This document shows positions 1 through 11,999 of a stretch of DNA of 64,000 bases, piece by piece. The stretch covers positions 17,291,958 through 17,355,957 of the forward strand of contig NC_082694.2 in the NCBI RefSeq assembly GCF_949987515.2. The letters are read 5' to 3'. Below the pieces are notes generated by a model. The model was not told the origin of the DNA. It searched no databases and saw nothing but the letters and a program-made list of their open reading frames with translations. Source of the stretch: Delphinus delphis (Eukaryota; Chordata; Mammalia; Artiodactyla; Delphinidae). Position numbers and translations under genes: made by a program. How positions within the stretch are numbered: position 1 is the first letter of the stretch; every line of letters starts with the position of its first letter.

Positions 1-2304
1 CTCAGCCACAGTTCAGAAAAATGTATTTTTAAACAGACTTGACTTAAGTAGGAGCAAAGATGACAAACTCCCTGCTGCAACATATTTCCAGAATCTGCCT
101 TCTAGAGTATCTGACATTTTTCCTGTTTGTTTTAGCTTTGGGTTAAGGCCTTGCTGGCTCCTGTTAAAGTATTATTGTAGGATCTGAGATATGAGTAATC
201 ATTGAACCCATATCAGCTATATGAATTAGTGTATCAGATATACCAAGACAAAACTTGTTGAAGGATGAGGACGTAAGCAAGATAAGTTTTGACAAGAGAC
301 AAAGGGAATTATGGTTCTGGGCTTATCCTCTTAGAGGAAAAGTTTTATGATCACCTTGAGGTAAAAAAAATAGTTGTCGAAAGGGAATGAACAAGATAGG
401 GATAGGAGAGGTAAAAGTGTTTAATTCTCCGTTTTGAAGTGGACCCGCCACAGACAGTTCAGCTCAGTGGTGTGGCTAAGTTTTTAACCCTGATTGGCTT
501 AGATACTCTGCTATAATATGGAAAGGAATTACAGAAATGAAAAAAAGTGTCATTGTCACAGAAGTGTTACTGCAGTGACACAGAAATATATCTTTTCTTT
601 CCAAGACTTGCAATGAGCTACATTCACACAAAGTTGTCTATGCTGACGAGCTATGTTAGCTACTCAGCACAGTTATTCTACCATCTTTAAATCTGTTTGG
701 GAGCTAAAACAGCACAAATAGCGTGTGGTTTTCTTTTAAAGTAAATATACTTTTTCTGTGATTAACTACTACTTATTGAAACCTAAGTTCTGGAGACAAA
801 ATAGTGTTCATCAAGAACAATTTAAATTTATTTGCCTAGCTAGTTTTAAGCAGGCAGAATTAAGGAATTGGAGGTCCCATTGATAGCCCTGGCTCTGCTG
901 CTAATTTGCTATAATGGTTGGAAATCCAAAAAATACTGAGCTTAAGGCTAGTACATTATGATAAGAGAAATGAGCTAAATTACTCTAGAAGACGTGCACC
1001 TAAAATAATAAGCACAAAGTCTTTAATTTCTTGAGTTATTAATATATCCCAGACACTGTACAAAAGTTGCCTAATTTAAGCCTCACACTTGTCTCTAAAA
1101 TTGGCACTGTTTTCCTCTTGGAGATAAGGAAAATGAAGTTTGAAGTCAGAGGTTTTCTGTCACTGTGCTTTTAGTAATTCATTAATTTCTTCATGGCTAC
1201 TAGGTTAAAAACAATGCCAAACAGTTTAATGTTTTAAGTAGTTAGAGGTCCACACAACTTAAGTGTTTATGTCCTAATAACTTAGTAGGTATTTGAAAAA
1301 AAGATAAATTGAAAGAAAAATAATATATTGATTTTAATTTCTTAAATAATGTCAATTAGTTACTAATGGGATGTGTGTGCCTATTACATACTCCCTAACT
1401 TCTCAAATCTCAGAATCAGATTGAACTTGCAAATTTCATTTCCTGCTCTCCATTGATATTCAGCAAAGATACATCCTAGAAAGGAATGCAGTGTGATCTA
1501 GTATTGAAACTTCGAACTACCTTAAGCTAGTAATTGTCCAGATTCTGAAAGAAGTGGTGGATCACAGTGTTTCTCTAAGAAAATAAAACATCCTGCGGTA
1601 ACTCTCTCAGTTCACTGTGGAGTCCCAGCACAGTTGGAACTGCAGTTAAGTAACTTGCTCAAGACCACATCAGCAGAAAGCAGTAGAGCTGGGATTTGAA
1701 CCCAATCCCCTTTGAACCAAAAGCAGAGTTTTGGGCTACAGAACACAATTTCTGATGTTCATATGAGGAAGTAAAATGGTGCCAGCCTCACTGGAGAACC
1801 ATGGCCAACTATGCTGAGGATGACTTTATCGATATTAGCATTTCCAGTAATTAACAACATCAAACTGTGCCTAGTTAATCCTTCTAGCTACTCAAATCTT
1901 TATTAAGTGTGGAGTCTATGAGAACATATTTAGTTTTAAAAAAAGTCCCCACTTTGCAGGAGTTTATAGTCTCTAGCTGGGAAAAGAACATGTATATTAA
2001 AGTTTAGCGGAAGCAACTCAGCTAGTACTGACAAGCTAAAGATCTTTGTGTTCCTCTTTTAGAAGCATTTTAAAATTCTCAATTGTAATTTTGCTTGCAG
2101 TGAAGTAACATTTATGCCCACAATAAAATGGGTGGTTTAATTAAAAATACTGGGCCTCAACAAACAGCTATTTTGATTTCTCTGGTTGTTTATTTGCATT
2201 TCAGTTGTTATGTTCAGTAGTCCTATGTTGTTTATTTTCTATGAATATTTTTATGATTTTTTACTATCTCAAGCATTTTATTCATTTTAATGCTACTTGC
2301 CTTT
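1..2304. other. Intergenic or intronic DNA, mostly unique
   Basis: AT-rich sequence with no reading frame that looks coding and no young transposon. Two weak old pieces are visible inside. About 1017-1140 has the L2/MIR-like text of a tail reading into 'gagataaggaaaatgaag'. About 1630-1712 is listed separately as MIR. The stretch near 1950-1990 (cagg.gtttatagtctctagctggg) also resembles an L2 tail but is too short to rely on. Confidence 0.6.
1630..1712 (+). repeat. MIR SINE fragment
   Basis: The segment reads 'agtaacttgctcaagaccacatcagc', then a stretch ending 'gagctgggatttgaacccaa'. This is the standard order of the MIR 3' half (aagtgacttgcccaaggtcacac ... gagctgggatttgaaccca). MIRs are ancient tRNA-derived mammalian SINEs mobilised by L2, and this one is a decayed fossil. 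The 5' half is not recognisable. Confidence 0.7.
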
Positions 2305-2313
2305 CTGAAAACA

Positions 2314-2520
2314 TTTTTTTTTTTTTTGCGGTATGCAGGCCTCTCACTGCTGTGGCCTCTCCTGCTGCGGAGCACAGGCTCTGGACACGCAGGCCCAGCA
2401 GCCATGGCTCACAGGCCCAGCCGCTCCGCAGCATGTGGGATCTTCCCGGACCGGGGCACGAACCTGCGTCCCCTGCATCGGCAGGTGGACTCCCAACCAC
2501 TGCGCCACCAGAGAAGCCCC
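2314..2520 (-). mobile_element. CHR-2 type SINE (tRNA-derived), minus strand
   Basis: Read on the plus strand it starts with a T run (the A tail), then GCGGTATGCAGGCC, and ends with GCCACCAGAGAAGCCCC, the reverse complement of the SINE head. The match to the other eight copies in this window is continuous. A target-site duplication close to TGAAAACATTTTT flanks it (left about 2306-2317, right 2522-2534), so this is a complete L1-mediated insertion. Short reading frames over it are SINE read-through, not genes. The family is characteristic of cetaceans and relatives. Confidence 0.95.
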
Positions 2521-2534
2521 TTGAAAACATTTTT

Positions 2535-4464
2535 AAGAGACAAAGTAAGTGAAAAATATAATCATTGTATTTCAGAATGTCGCTGCTTTAGTAGATTTGT
2601 TCAGCCAAAAGGAGCCATAATAATGAGAACTCCCATGAGATCCAGAAAATTGTTGATCCACTGTCAGTTTGCTGCATAATTTGCTTATAATCAAAATATC
2701 CGAATAGTGTTATATTGAAATATGGTCATGAATTCAGCTGACTTTGTAAGTTTTTCTGCATCATACAATGGAAAAGTTTCACACACTTTTTTATGATGTA
2801 ATGGATACTAGTATTTTCTGAGCAACTTTTCTAATACATTCATTTTAAATGAAATTAGTTCATCTAAGTAATATCTACTCCTTTACAAATTGATTCTCCA
2901 TAATATTTAAGTGTGAATTCCCAGCATAATGCACACAGGAGATTTGATAAGAAAGAGCTCCAGCAACCATTACAGAACCTTCAGAATCACTTTTACTTCA
3001 AATGCTAACTGAGAATTGCAATCTCAATATTTATTAACATCAAAAGCACATCTCAGTATAGTACCTACTGCTACAGCTTACATTGAAGAATTAAACCTAA
3101 GTTGCACAGTGCATGCAAGGTCTCAAACTGTCTTTTGTAACTGCATCAATGGATTTAAATGAAGCCATTTATTTGTGTCATTTATATGGTGTTTACTCCA
3201 CAGTCTAAAATAATAAAACATATTTTTCTGTATCCCAGAAAATATTTTTCTGGTAGCCATTAATAATCTATATAATTTATAAACATTAAAGTGTCAAAAT
3301 AAATTATATTTATGAGAAGAGAATGACATTGTGTCAGTGAGTTAGTCAATAAGGGGCCATAGCTGTTGGTGGAATGAAAGTCATTATTTTGAAATATTTA
3401 AAGTGGATGGTACTTTTAGCAAGATAAAGCTATAAGGAAACTTAATTTCAAATATAAAGATCATGGAAGGCCTATAAATGACAGATTGTCTGCAGAAACA
3501 TACTTAGAGTTGAACAATAGCTATAAATGCAGATGCACAAGCTGGATCAAGAGTCATCACTCCAACTTCATACAAAACCCACTGAGCACTAAAACTGATG
3601 ACATTTTTTTGACTATTTAGGATTGATCATCTCACATGAGTTATGACTGACTCTAATAATTTATTGGTTTTGTGTTCTTTCACACTCATGTTCCTATTTG
3701 CAGGACAAAATTTTCTTTCCCTTTTTTTCATGTTGTTTTATCTCCTCTTTTCTCCTCTTCTCCCTTCCCTTTCTCTTTCTTCTTCCTCTTCCTTTTTTGT
3801 GAAGGCACTGCTGGTGGTGTCATCCAGGAGCATGATTTTAACTGAAAACTAATGGTCCTTTCTTATCCATTAATTAAACAAATATTGACCCAGTATATAT
3901 CACCTGTGATTCAAGATGGCCAGTATGACATGGTACAGCATAAGGGATGAGCCACAGTGACATGTAGGAATAGAAAACTATTGCAGGATAGCAAAGCAAG
4001 AAGAGGTTGTGAAACATGACTGGCATTACAAATAGCATACTTGTCTTTTGGGTTTAATGGTGCCACCACTACCTCTGATAACTAATATGAAATCCCTACT
4101 TTTATTATGTTTATTTCTATGTTATTTGTGAACTTCTCATTTTACTTATATTTCTATTAATGATTTGTTATATTCTGTAAGATTTCTTCCATGTTGGGGA
4201 TCCAGTTCTACTCAAATGGTCCAGAATTCCAATGGCACTTCCAAATTTTGTTAGGCGGGTCCTATGACTTAAGTCAACCATGAACAATCACAGTTATTAA
4301 TTGATTCCTGCATTGGCTAAACTGTAGCATCTGACTGGACGTTGTCTTAAAAGAATTATTCTTTTAGAATATTTTCTTCATTGTATCATTGCTAATTGTT
4401 TTTTTATTTATTTCACCATTTAAGTAATTATTCCCTTACTTAGTGAATCTTTTTAAAAATAAAA
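2535..4464. other. Intergenic DNA
   Basis: AT-rich and apparently unique. No exon, RNA gene or young repeat is recognised. The only compositional landmark is a homopyrimidine-rich stretch at about 3713-3796 made of TTTC, CCTC and CTTC blocks. Confidence 0.55.
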
Positions 4465-4549
4465 TTGGGAAGCAGTATAATATGGTGGAATAAGTACTCA
4501 ATAAGGATTGGTGATACCTGAGATTTAGTCTGTATCTGCTTTAAATTAG

Positions 4550-4728
4550 TGTATAAGTTTATTAGAACTGCCATAATGAAGTACCACAGACTGGGTAATC
4601 AACAGAAATTTATTTTCTCACAATTCTAGAGGCTATACGTTTAATCAGGGTTGTGACAGGGTTGATTTCTTTAGAAGCCTCTCCTTCGCTTGTAGATAAC
4701 CATCTTCTCCCAGGGTCTTTACATGGTC

Positions 4729-4770
<42 letters not shown>

Positions 4771-4946
4771 AACTTTCCTCTTATAAGGACATAAGTCATA
4801 TTGGATTATGGTCCACTATAATGACCTCATTTTAACCTAATTACCTCTTGAAAGAACCTGTCACCAAATATAGCCACATTCTGAAGGACTGGGAGATTAT
4901 GGCTTCAATGTATAAATTTTAGAGGGACAAAAATCAGCCCATAACA
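4550..4946 (+). mobile_element. MLT1-type solo LTR (ERVL-MaLR)
   Basis: The segment opens TGTATAAGTTTATTAGAACTG and runs through 'ccataatgaagtaccacagactgggtaa', 'acagaaatttattttctcacaattctagagg', 'cttataaggacataagtcatattgg' and 'tgacctcattttaacctaattacctc'. It ends '...aaatcagcccataaca'. This is the expected order and length (about 400 bp, TG...CA ends) of an MLT1 LTR. These are ancient mammalian ERVL-MaLR long terminal repeats, and no internal region is present here. A (TG)n expansion sits in its middle. The flanks resemble a 5-bp duplication (attag/ataag) but have decayed. Confidence 0.85.
4732..4768. repeat. (TG)n microsatellite inside the LTR
   Basis: About 18 uninterrupted TG units. It sits where MLT1 LTRs normally carry a GT- or GA-rich stretch, so it probably expanded from the element itself. 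Confidence 0.98.
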
Positions 4947-5377
4947 ATAAGCTTTGGCAACTATTTTGACCTCAGTGAGTTTAGTTTTCTTTTCTCCTGT
5001 AAAACTGAGTACCAGTTTCTACCTGATTTCACATCCTGACAACTCTGATGATCTATGACTATATCAGTTATGTATCACATAACATGGGAAAATGCATTGT
5101 TGAAAAATAAATTTGATTTTGAATATATGCAACACGTTGACTTCGATGATCATAATAATGGTAATGAAATTGAGAGTTTAAATGCCTTCTGAGTCAATAA
5201 AAATAATTATGTATAAAATATATTCATTAAATTATTTGAAAATCAGAAATATATAGCTGATATTTGATTGTATACATATGGGGTGCAATTCTCTTGATAG
5301 TTTGTAATATATTTTCATGTATTTATTTATTTTTGTCACAAATTTCATAAGCTTGGAAGGATAGGCATTGTGTATGT

Positions 5378-5472
5378 TCATTTTTACAGATAAGTTGAAC
5401 AAAATTTAGTGATGTAATATCTAAGAACTCACACTTAGTAAGCAGCAGAACTAAGACTCAGAGTTAATTGGA
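5378..5472 (+). repeat. MIR SINE 3' half
   Basis: The text 'tttttacagataagttgaac', '..aactcacacttagtaagcagcagaactaagactcagag' follows the MIR order (ttttacagatgaggaaactga ... cacacagctagtaagtggcagagctggg). It is old and diverged. Confidence 0.6.
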
Positions 5473-6564
5473 TGTCAAAATTTGGGCTTTATCTGCCATA
5501 CTAGGCTAATTCTTTTGGAAAAGTAAAAATAAAATAAAGAAAAATTTGAGCAAACGGTATTGTTTAGGCCCTCAACAAATGTAAATGGAATACCTACCAA
5601 AAAGTAAAAGGACTTTAGTTCGAGAAAAGAAATGAGACATCAAATTGATAGAATTGAGAAAAGATGGCATTGCTCACTAAAACAAATATAGAAAAATTAT
5701 CTGTTTCTCTCAGCTCAGCAGTTAAAAAATTCTCAAAGAAAATTCAGTGTGGAAAATGAGAAAAAAGGAAAAGAACTTGAAATGAGGTGAGGAAATTTAA
5801 TGTATGAGATTATAAATGAAAACTCTAATATTAACCTAAATTATAAGATAAATGAAAAGACTAAATCAACATATCTAGTTAGCTAAGATTTGCTGCAGGT
5901 AGACAAGGAAATCAGACAATCCCAAACTAAATCTCATGCTTATTATCTAGGGTACAGACAAAATGACTCTAAAATATTATTAAACTTTCTTTAACTGCAA
6001 AACTGTTTATCACATTTTGGTTTTATATACGCTGTGAGAAAAATTATTCCCGAAGAAATACCATAATCATTTCATTTCTTATATCAATCTATTATCCATT
6101 TAAATACACCAACATTTAACCTTAGAATTGAATAATTAGCAATCATGTTTTATCAAATTATTAACTGCTTTCTTGATTCATGGCACATTCTTTCCTTTGC
6201 CTGTGTCCATTCCTTCCTTCCCCTGTCAGTGATGGGTGTTCCAAATGGTTGTACCTTACGTTGGTGCCTGTGTTTGCACTTGCCCCAGAAAAACATACCC
6301 TTATTTTTTAAGCAAACTCTCATATAGTGCTTGTTAAATGCTAGACAGTAATCTTAATCTGTATCAATATTAACTCACTACAAATAATAACTCAGGAGTC
6401 TTCTTTCTCAGTTATTTTTAATAAAGACTTCAAGATCTCAACATATCAACCCAAGTCCCAAACAGCTGATCCAACTGATTTTCCAGCTTTCCTCCTTCCC
6501 CACCAGCATCAGACACAATACTATGGATTGAGTATTTCAGCATTTTGTCATTCCCCAGTAAGTA

Positions 6565-6690
6565 TTAGGTGGTAGGCAATGTAGTACAGTCAGTAAGTGT
6601 AGAGCATGTTGGCTTTGGAGAGTTTGAGAGCTCTGCTCTGTCATTTCCAGTGCCGTTGTCCTACTGCCTCTTCGTCATGAATTTTCTAAT
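6565..6690 (+). repeat. MIR SINE fragment
   Basis: The reading 'gtagtacagtcagtaagtgtagagcatgttggctttggag', then 'gagctctgctctgtcatttcc' and 'gtccta..tgcctctt', follows the MIR 5' half (cagtgtagtggttaagagcacgggctctggagtcag ... ctctgccactta). Divergence is high. Confidence 0.55.
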
Positions 6691-7836
6691 CAAGATGTGA
6701 ATGCGTACTGTCACAGCCCAGACTGTCAGCAAGAAATGAAGGCTGCCTCTGGTGGGGTAAGAAGTAATGAATGGGCATACTCAAAATACAGAAAACATAG
6801 TGTCCCAATTTGAAATGGAATGTATGCCGGCAAGGAATCATATTCAAGGTAGTCAGCTAAGGCAGACAGGCAAGATGACTCATCAGGGAGCTGAAATGTG
6901 AGAAAATCATGTGAGATCGCTGGACCCTCATCCTCCGATGAGTTCTGCTCTACTCCTTTTCATGTCAGGGTCACCTCCCATTTTCCATATTTCTTCCTTG
7001 CCTCCCCCTCTTGAATATTTTGTCTGCTACTTCTCCTACTCCCTTAGCAATCTTTGATACATCTAATTAAATAAGTTAATTTACTAAGTGACATTGGTGA
7101 TTGATAGTGGCTCAATATCTACTATCCTTCTAGAGTGTACTTTAATACACATATTCAGACACAGGTGCACTTGTTCATATGTCATGTATATGTGAGGGAT
7201 TGTCATCCCTTTACATGGGGCAGGACAAGCAGGCAGGAAGTAAAATCCTTTAGAAAGAAAGGTTTGCTTTTCTTCAGGAAGGCTCATATTCTATTGATTG
7301 GAACCGAGGGGTGCTTGTCTCATCCCAGTGATTGAACAGTGACTGGAAAGAAGTGGGAGTGATAAAGGAGGGAACAGAGTGCCACTGGGAATGCAATAGA
7401 CATGGCTGAAACTTTTCCAGCCAAGTAGAGTTTCTGTAGGTGTATTGATTTTTCTTTTCTTTTTGAAATACAATTTGAAAGGCTTCTCTCCATTTCGTGA
7501 GTGAGAACGTGTTTAAGCAAGGCTGTGGCAAAGACATGTTTATAGTTGATATTGTGTCATTTCCCAGTTTATGGTACTTGTTAGGGGAATATGTTTATAT
7601 CCTTCCTCGTGCTGGCATTTACCAAGCAAAGATGCCACTTGGAAAGGGTGATTTATTTTTTTGCACCATTATGTTTTGAAAGACTTTCAGGTTACAAGAA
7701 GGCTTTGAAATTAGAGCCCATGATTTTAAGATTAATAACAGTAATTACAGGGCTCTGTTATAGCAGAAAAAATATGTAGCTTGCCTGTGAGATTAAATAT
7801 GAAAGGTCCCTGGTCCAAGGGAATAATAAAAGCTTG

Positions 7837-7861
7837 TTTTTTTTTTTTTTTTTTTTTTTTT
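7837..7861. repeat. Poly(T) tract, 25 bases
   Basis: An uninterrupted T run. It is followed at 7872-7890 by a small hairpin (CACCACC - 5-base loop - GGTGGTG). An AAGCTT-containing word lies on both sides (near 7831 and 7900). This could be the A tail of a very short minus-strand retro-insertion, but too little body is left to identify one. Confidence 0.9.
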
Positions 7862-7899
7862 CCTGCAAGGACACCACCAGAATGGTGGTGGTGAGAGTT

Positions 7900-8989
7900 A
7901 AGCTTTTTACCTGAAGATATGGTGATACTCTGCAACCTGGCCCTGAAGACCAGTTCAGGTCATAATCATTTTTGTTTGATCTTTTTTTCTGTGACGCCAA
8001 TACTCACCTGGGAAATTAGGATTGTTTTGAGCCTTTCTCCCCAGCCACATACTTTAAAGTTCACAGTGATTTAAAATGTTCCCTGCAGTAGCAGCAGCTG
8101 ACAGACCTGCCATCTGGTTAGGCAGCAGTGACAGCGACAGTCATTTCTCTTGATGATGAGTGGCCAGAGTTGGACAGAGACTGGAGAGTTTGGGGAAATA
8201 AGAACTCTCCCCCAAAAAGTCCTTTAAGCATTTATAATGACAGAAAATGGCAAAGTTAAAAGCAACTCTAATGATTTTCTCCCATTAACTTGACTTTTTA
8301 AGGGGCCCTTTGGGAAGTAGAAAGGGAAAAGGTAAGATAAAATAAAAGGAGTTGGAAAAAATATTGAGAAGTGAGCCAGAATGGAGTGGATGAAGAGGCA
8401 AAGACATAGGAAAAGATAGGGAAAGAGGTAAAGAATGATGTGGAAGAACAGAAGCATGAAAAATGAGAAAGGGAAAAAGAAAAAGTGAAAGGAAAGGGGA
8501 ATAAATTGACAGGAAGAAGTGGGGATGGCTAGTAGCACTGATGACAGAAAGAAGAGTAATGAAGAGGGAATACAAAGGAAGGGATAGAGAAAAGTGGCAC
8601 AGAAATGCGATTCCTTTCTCTATTCCATCATCCTTCTTACTCAAAAGAAGGACTTGGAATTCAAGCTCAAATATAGAATCTCAGGGTTGTATCAACCATG
8701 CTCTTTAATAAGAAAAGATACATTTAGAAATATGGAAACAGAAAGGCCGTGCTTGAAACAGTTCCTCAGGACACACAAGAAAGATAACAATGCCAAGTCT
8801 TAAGTATGACAGGGCATCAGGAAGCTTATATTTGGAAGGTCATGTAGGATGCTAAGTGCTGGACGGTATGTGTCCTCAGGAGACCCTAAGTCCTCCATGG
8901 GGGCTTCTGCATGAACATCATCTGGTGAACTGCATCTCCCTACTCTGTCCTCATCCTTGTCATCGATCACCAATTGTAACTTCAATCTC
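7900..8989. other. Intergenic DNA with a purine-rich stretch
   Basis: No gene or named repeat is recognised. About 8315-8530 is strongly purine-biased on the plus strand (GGAAA, GAAAG and AAAGA blocks). This produces long but meaningless open frames of Phe, Leu and Ser on the other strand. Confidence 0.5.
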
Positions 8990-9436
8990 TTTGCCTTCCC
9001 CTTGTCACTTTTGTATCTGCAGTAGATTAAATTATGGTTCCCAGCTCCTCACCTTACCTGTATCCAGACGTTTTTTCCATGTGATTTTTCAATTCTTCCC
9101 ATCAGAGACAGGATATGCACACTTCTACACTTTGACTTTGGGTTTGGCTGCATAACTGCTTTGGACTAATCAGATACGATGCAAACAGTGTCTTCAGATA
9201 TACTTACATGATTGGATCTTCTCTCTCATGCTTCTGCTATTGCCAGGAGAAAAACATGCCCATGTGTCCTTCAGGTTCTCAAAGAATGAAACATGTAAGG
9301 AGCAGACCTGAAGTAAACTGATGCCAGGGAACCAAGCCAAGCAGAGCTCGACCAAGATCAGCAGAACTACTCCAGCTAAACCACAGTTACATGAGCAGGA
9401 GATAATGTTCATTGTTTAAAGACAACAATTAAATTT
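8990..9436. repeat. Ancient interspersed repeat, family not resolved
   Basis: The piece 'agtagattaaattatggttcccag', followed later by 'attgccaggagaaaaacatgccc', 'cagcagaactactccagctaaaccacag' and 'atgttcattgtttaaa', has the style of a mid-age mammalian LTR/MER repeat ending in a '...tgtttgttgtttaa' tail. The following CHR-2 SINE inserted at or just past its end. I recognise the texture but cannot name the family. Confidence 0.4.
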
Positions 9437-9444
9437 TAGAGTTT

Positions 9445-9661
9445 TTTGTTTGTTTGTTTGTTTGTTTTTGCGGTACGTGGGCTTCTCACTGTTGTGGCCT
9501 CTCCCGTTGCGGAGCACAGGCTCCGGATGCACAGGCTCAGCGGCCATGGCTCACGGGCCCAGCCGCTCTGCGGCATGTGGGATCTTCCCGGACCGGGGCA
9601 TGAACCCGTGTCACCTGCATCGGCAGGCAGACTCTCAACCACTGCGCCACCAGGGAAGCCC
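9445..9661 (-). mobile_element. CHR-2 type SINE, minus strand
   Basis: Its A tail reads on the plus strand as an expanded (TTTG)n tract, then GCGGTACGTGGGC, and the head ends ...CCACCAGGGAAGCCC. It is full length, with a short duplication TAGAGTT on both sides (about 9437-9443 and 9662-9668). The tail has mutated into a tetranucleotide microsatellite, which fits an older copy than those with pure A tails. Confidence 0.95.
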
Positions 9662-11509
9662 TAGAGTTGGTTTTTACAATATGTTGTTTTTTTTTTAAGT
9701 TATTTATTTATATTTTTAAATGTTGTCTTGACTTAGTTTTCAGGCCCTGGCTAGAGGCCAGTCAGTTCCTCTTCCTTCCCAACAAGGATGGGAAATTCAT
9801 CTGTAGCCTACTGATTTGTTAATTCACTTGATCATTTGATCATTTTTGATACCTACTGTATACTTGGCAGTAAGTCCCTGTGACAGTAACAGATATATAA
9901 GACATGTACAAGGCTATTAAGAACTTCTTATTACAGTAAAAGAGATGAGACATTGTTATAAATAATTATTAGTCAACATATCACAAAGAATCAGCCATGA
10001 GAAATCCAATTTTATGAAACCCAGAGTTCTATGGTCAAATTAGTTTATAAAAATACACACCATACTTCTCACTCACCCTTGAAAATTCACAAACTGAAAC
10101 TCCTCTGAGTAATCTAAGGATCCTATATAACTAGGATCCATTTCATGGGTAGAAAATAAATGTTTATTGTTTTATGTATTTTTTCCCACATAACCCCTAT
10201 GACAACTTGTGAGAATATTGTTGCATGGATCAAATTTTGTAAAATATTTCTATAAGTAAAGTATAAAGTAATAAGCAGCATAGGAGAGCAATCAATAAAT
10301 TGAAGTGCTATATTCACAGGGTACAGAGAAGGGAAAAAACTCCTTCTTTCTGAGAGAAGGAAATAGAAGATTATGGAAAGAGCCACATTAGAGCAAGTTT
10401 TGAAGTGTTACTAAGGACTGCAGAAGTAAAAATTGAAGGGAGAAATGTCTGAATTAAAAGGAGAAAGGTTTAGAAGGTCTGTGTGGTCCAGAATATTGAT
10501 CTATTATATACAAAAAGAATTTGATTTATTTTGCCTGACTCTTGAGTAGCAGCAATGAGACAGATTTTTTTTTAATCAAATATGAGGACATTCTAAGGAA
10601 CAAAACAGAGTGTAAACAAAGTAGGTATAAGGTTTCCCGCCCTTGGAAGTATTTCAGTGGAGGCCAGAAAATGGGATAAACACACATACAGATTTGTGTG
10701 TCAAATAATTGGTGAGGTGAATAGACCCCTGAGGATAGTTAACTCAGAGTCAGTCTTTAATTCTATGAGTTAACATATTACCCTTTCAGCTTTGTGGAGC
10801 TACTGAAGATTTTGATCAGAAGGACTTAAGGCACAAACTGTGTTTGGGGAGATTAATCTTGCATATCTGCATAGGATGCATCAGCAAAAAGCAGTGAAGT
10901 GACAAGGAGGCCACTTACAAAGAATCATGTACAAGCACCAAGATCATGCCCTTTTCTATCAACAAAGATGCCATTCAAATTCCTCCTCCCACCTTCCCAC
11001 GAAATAGGGGACTTTCTTTATAGAAATGGGAGGAAAGATGGATTTAATTCATTTGTCTTGTCTTCTGTGAAATTCAAGCTGAGATTTACCATGGGGTATG
11101 GTAGTGAAAAGGTGGGTAATAATTTAGACTTTGCAACTGATATAACATTTTAGCCTCACAAAATATTGACATAAAATTATTGATAAAGTTTATCAAGATA
11201 CTTAAAGGACATTTCTCATTTTGTATACTATTTGGTAATAAAACCACTTATGCAAATATAAAACATTTGTGGAGAAGTCAGAACATTAGTAACATAAATT
11301 ATGCCTCAATTCCTGTGAAACGTAATTTCCTTTTTTGAAAAAAAATCTTTGATAATTATATATCCCTTCAAATAGTACTTATCATTTATTGAATGACTAC
11401 CAAGTATTAGACACTGTGTATGATACCTACTATTTATTATTACATTCAAATATTAAGGTAATAACAATGATAAAGGTTTAAAATTAAACTAAAATTTGGA
11501 TGGTATTAC
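9662..11509. other. Intergenic DNA
   Basis: AT-rich, apparently unique, with no gene recognised. A faint L2/MIR-type tail ('tttattgaatgactaccaagtattagacactg') lies at about 11385-11460. Confidence 0.5.
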
Positions 11510-11910
11510 AAAAAGTAAAGCACGCCTGATGTGGCTGAGAGAGAACTGCAGACCAGTTGCAGAATAAGACTCAGGGCACCATTTTATTAATGGTGCTTAA
11601 AAGGATAAAAACTAATTCTAGGCTCTTTGGTAAAAATAGGACTAAGATACTGCTTTCCCTGCTCTAATGCTTCCCTATTCCTATATATACATGTCTAGCA
11701 AGAAGCTTGTACTAAGTTAACCCCTTGTACCAACTTTTGTTACCAGCAAGAGTGTCATTTGTTTACCAGCTATAGGGTGATGGTGCAGTAAGTTTCTTTA
11801 TATGGTCATTGGTTTAAGAAGTTTCCAGCCAACTCTCTCACCCCCAGCTCTTCAAAGAATAGCTTCTCTGAGCTCTTAGTTGGAATAGGAGGGATTTTCC
11901 ACTTCCCTTT
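11510..11910. other. Unresolved segment, possibly an antisense LTR
   Basis: The stretch starts 'cacgcctgatgtggctgaga' and contains TTTTATTAATGG (a possible reversed polyadenylation signal), 'ccccttgtaccaacttttgttacc' and 'ccagccaactctctcaccccc'. Its GC content is higher and its texture differs from the DNA around it, as an old LTR on the minus strand would look. I cannot match it to a family. Confidence 0.25.
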
Positions 11911-11999
11911 AAACCGTACTAAACAGAGGGCCAATCATACATATAACCTTATGGTTATTAACTTCCAAATATAGAGAAGAAAACTAATTATTTGTCATA

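Larger units (their letters stand above)
4465..5040 (+). repeat. MIR SINE split by an LTR insertion
   Basis: The left piece (about 4465-4549) has the MIR opening pattern 'gcagtataatatggtggaataagtactca' followed by a degraded 'atttagtctgtatctgctttaaatt'. The right piece (about 4955-5040) continues in order with 'ttggcaactattttgacctcagtgagtttagttttc' and 'ctcctgtaaaactgag', matching the MIR middle (gtgaccttgggcaa ... cctcagtttcctcatctgtaaaatg). The MLT1-type LTR between them explains the gap. This is inference from collinearity; the left half is weak. Confidence 0.5.
5041..7836. other. Intergenic DNA
   Basis: AT-rich, with no recognisable gene. It contains two old MIR pieces listed separately (about 5378-5472 and 6565-6690). 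The stretch 5520-6020 is A-rich and could be a very decayed L1, but no diagnostic segment was found. Confidence 0.5.

Noticed and set aside
1802..1850. A short plus-strand ATG frame reading MANYAEDDFIDI
   Set aside because: It looked like an acidic N terminus, but the frame closes within 20 codons, there is no splice donor in frame that I could support, and no family match came to mind.
2205..2679. Overlapping frames of 63-129 codons with Cys, Pro and His-rich peptides; similar ones at 9436-9698, 21607-21969, 42332-42741 and 55347-55793
   Set aside because: All read through CHR-2 SINE bodies, and the same peptide text recurs wherever a copy lies. None has a start context, a conserved extension or an independent domain.
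4732..4768. A CRISPR-like or tandem-repeat array; also (TA)n at 47843, 51949 and 56491
   Set aside because: These are simple dinucleotide microsatellites without spacers, and the genome is mammalian.
8224..8644. Minus-strand frames of 104 and 119 codons rich in Phe, Leu, Ser and Pro, resembling membrane proteins
   Set aside because: They are produced by the purine-rich stretch at 8315-8530 read on the opposite strand. Two overlapping frames open at once is a compositional effect.
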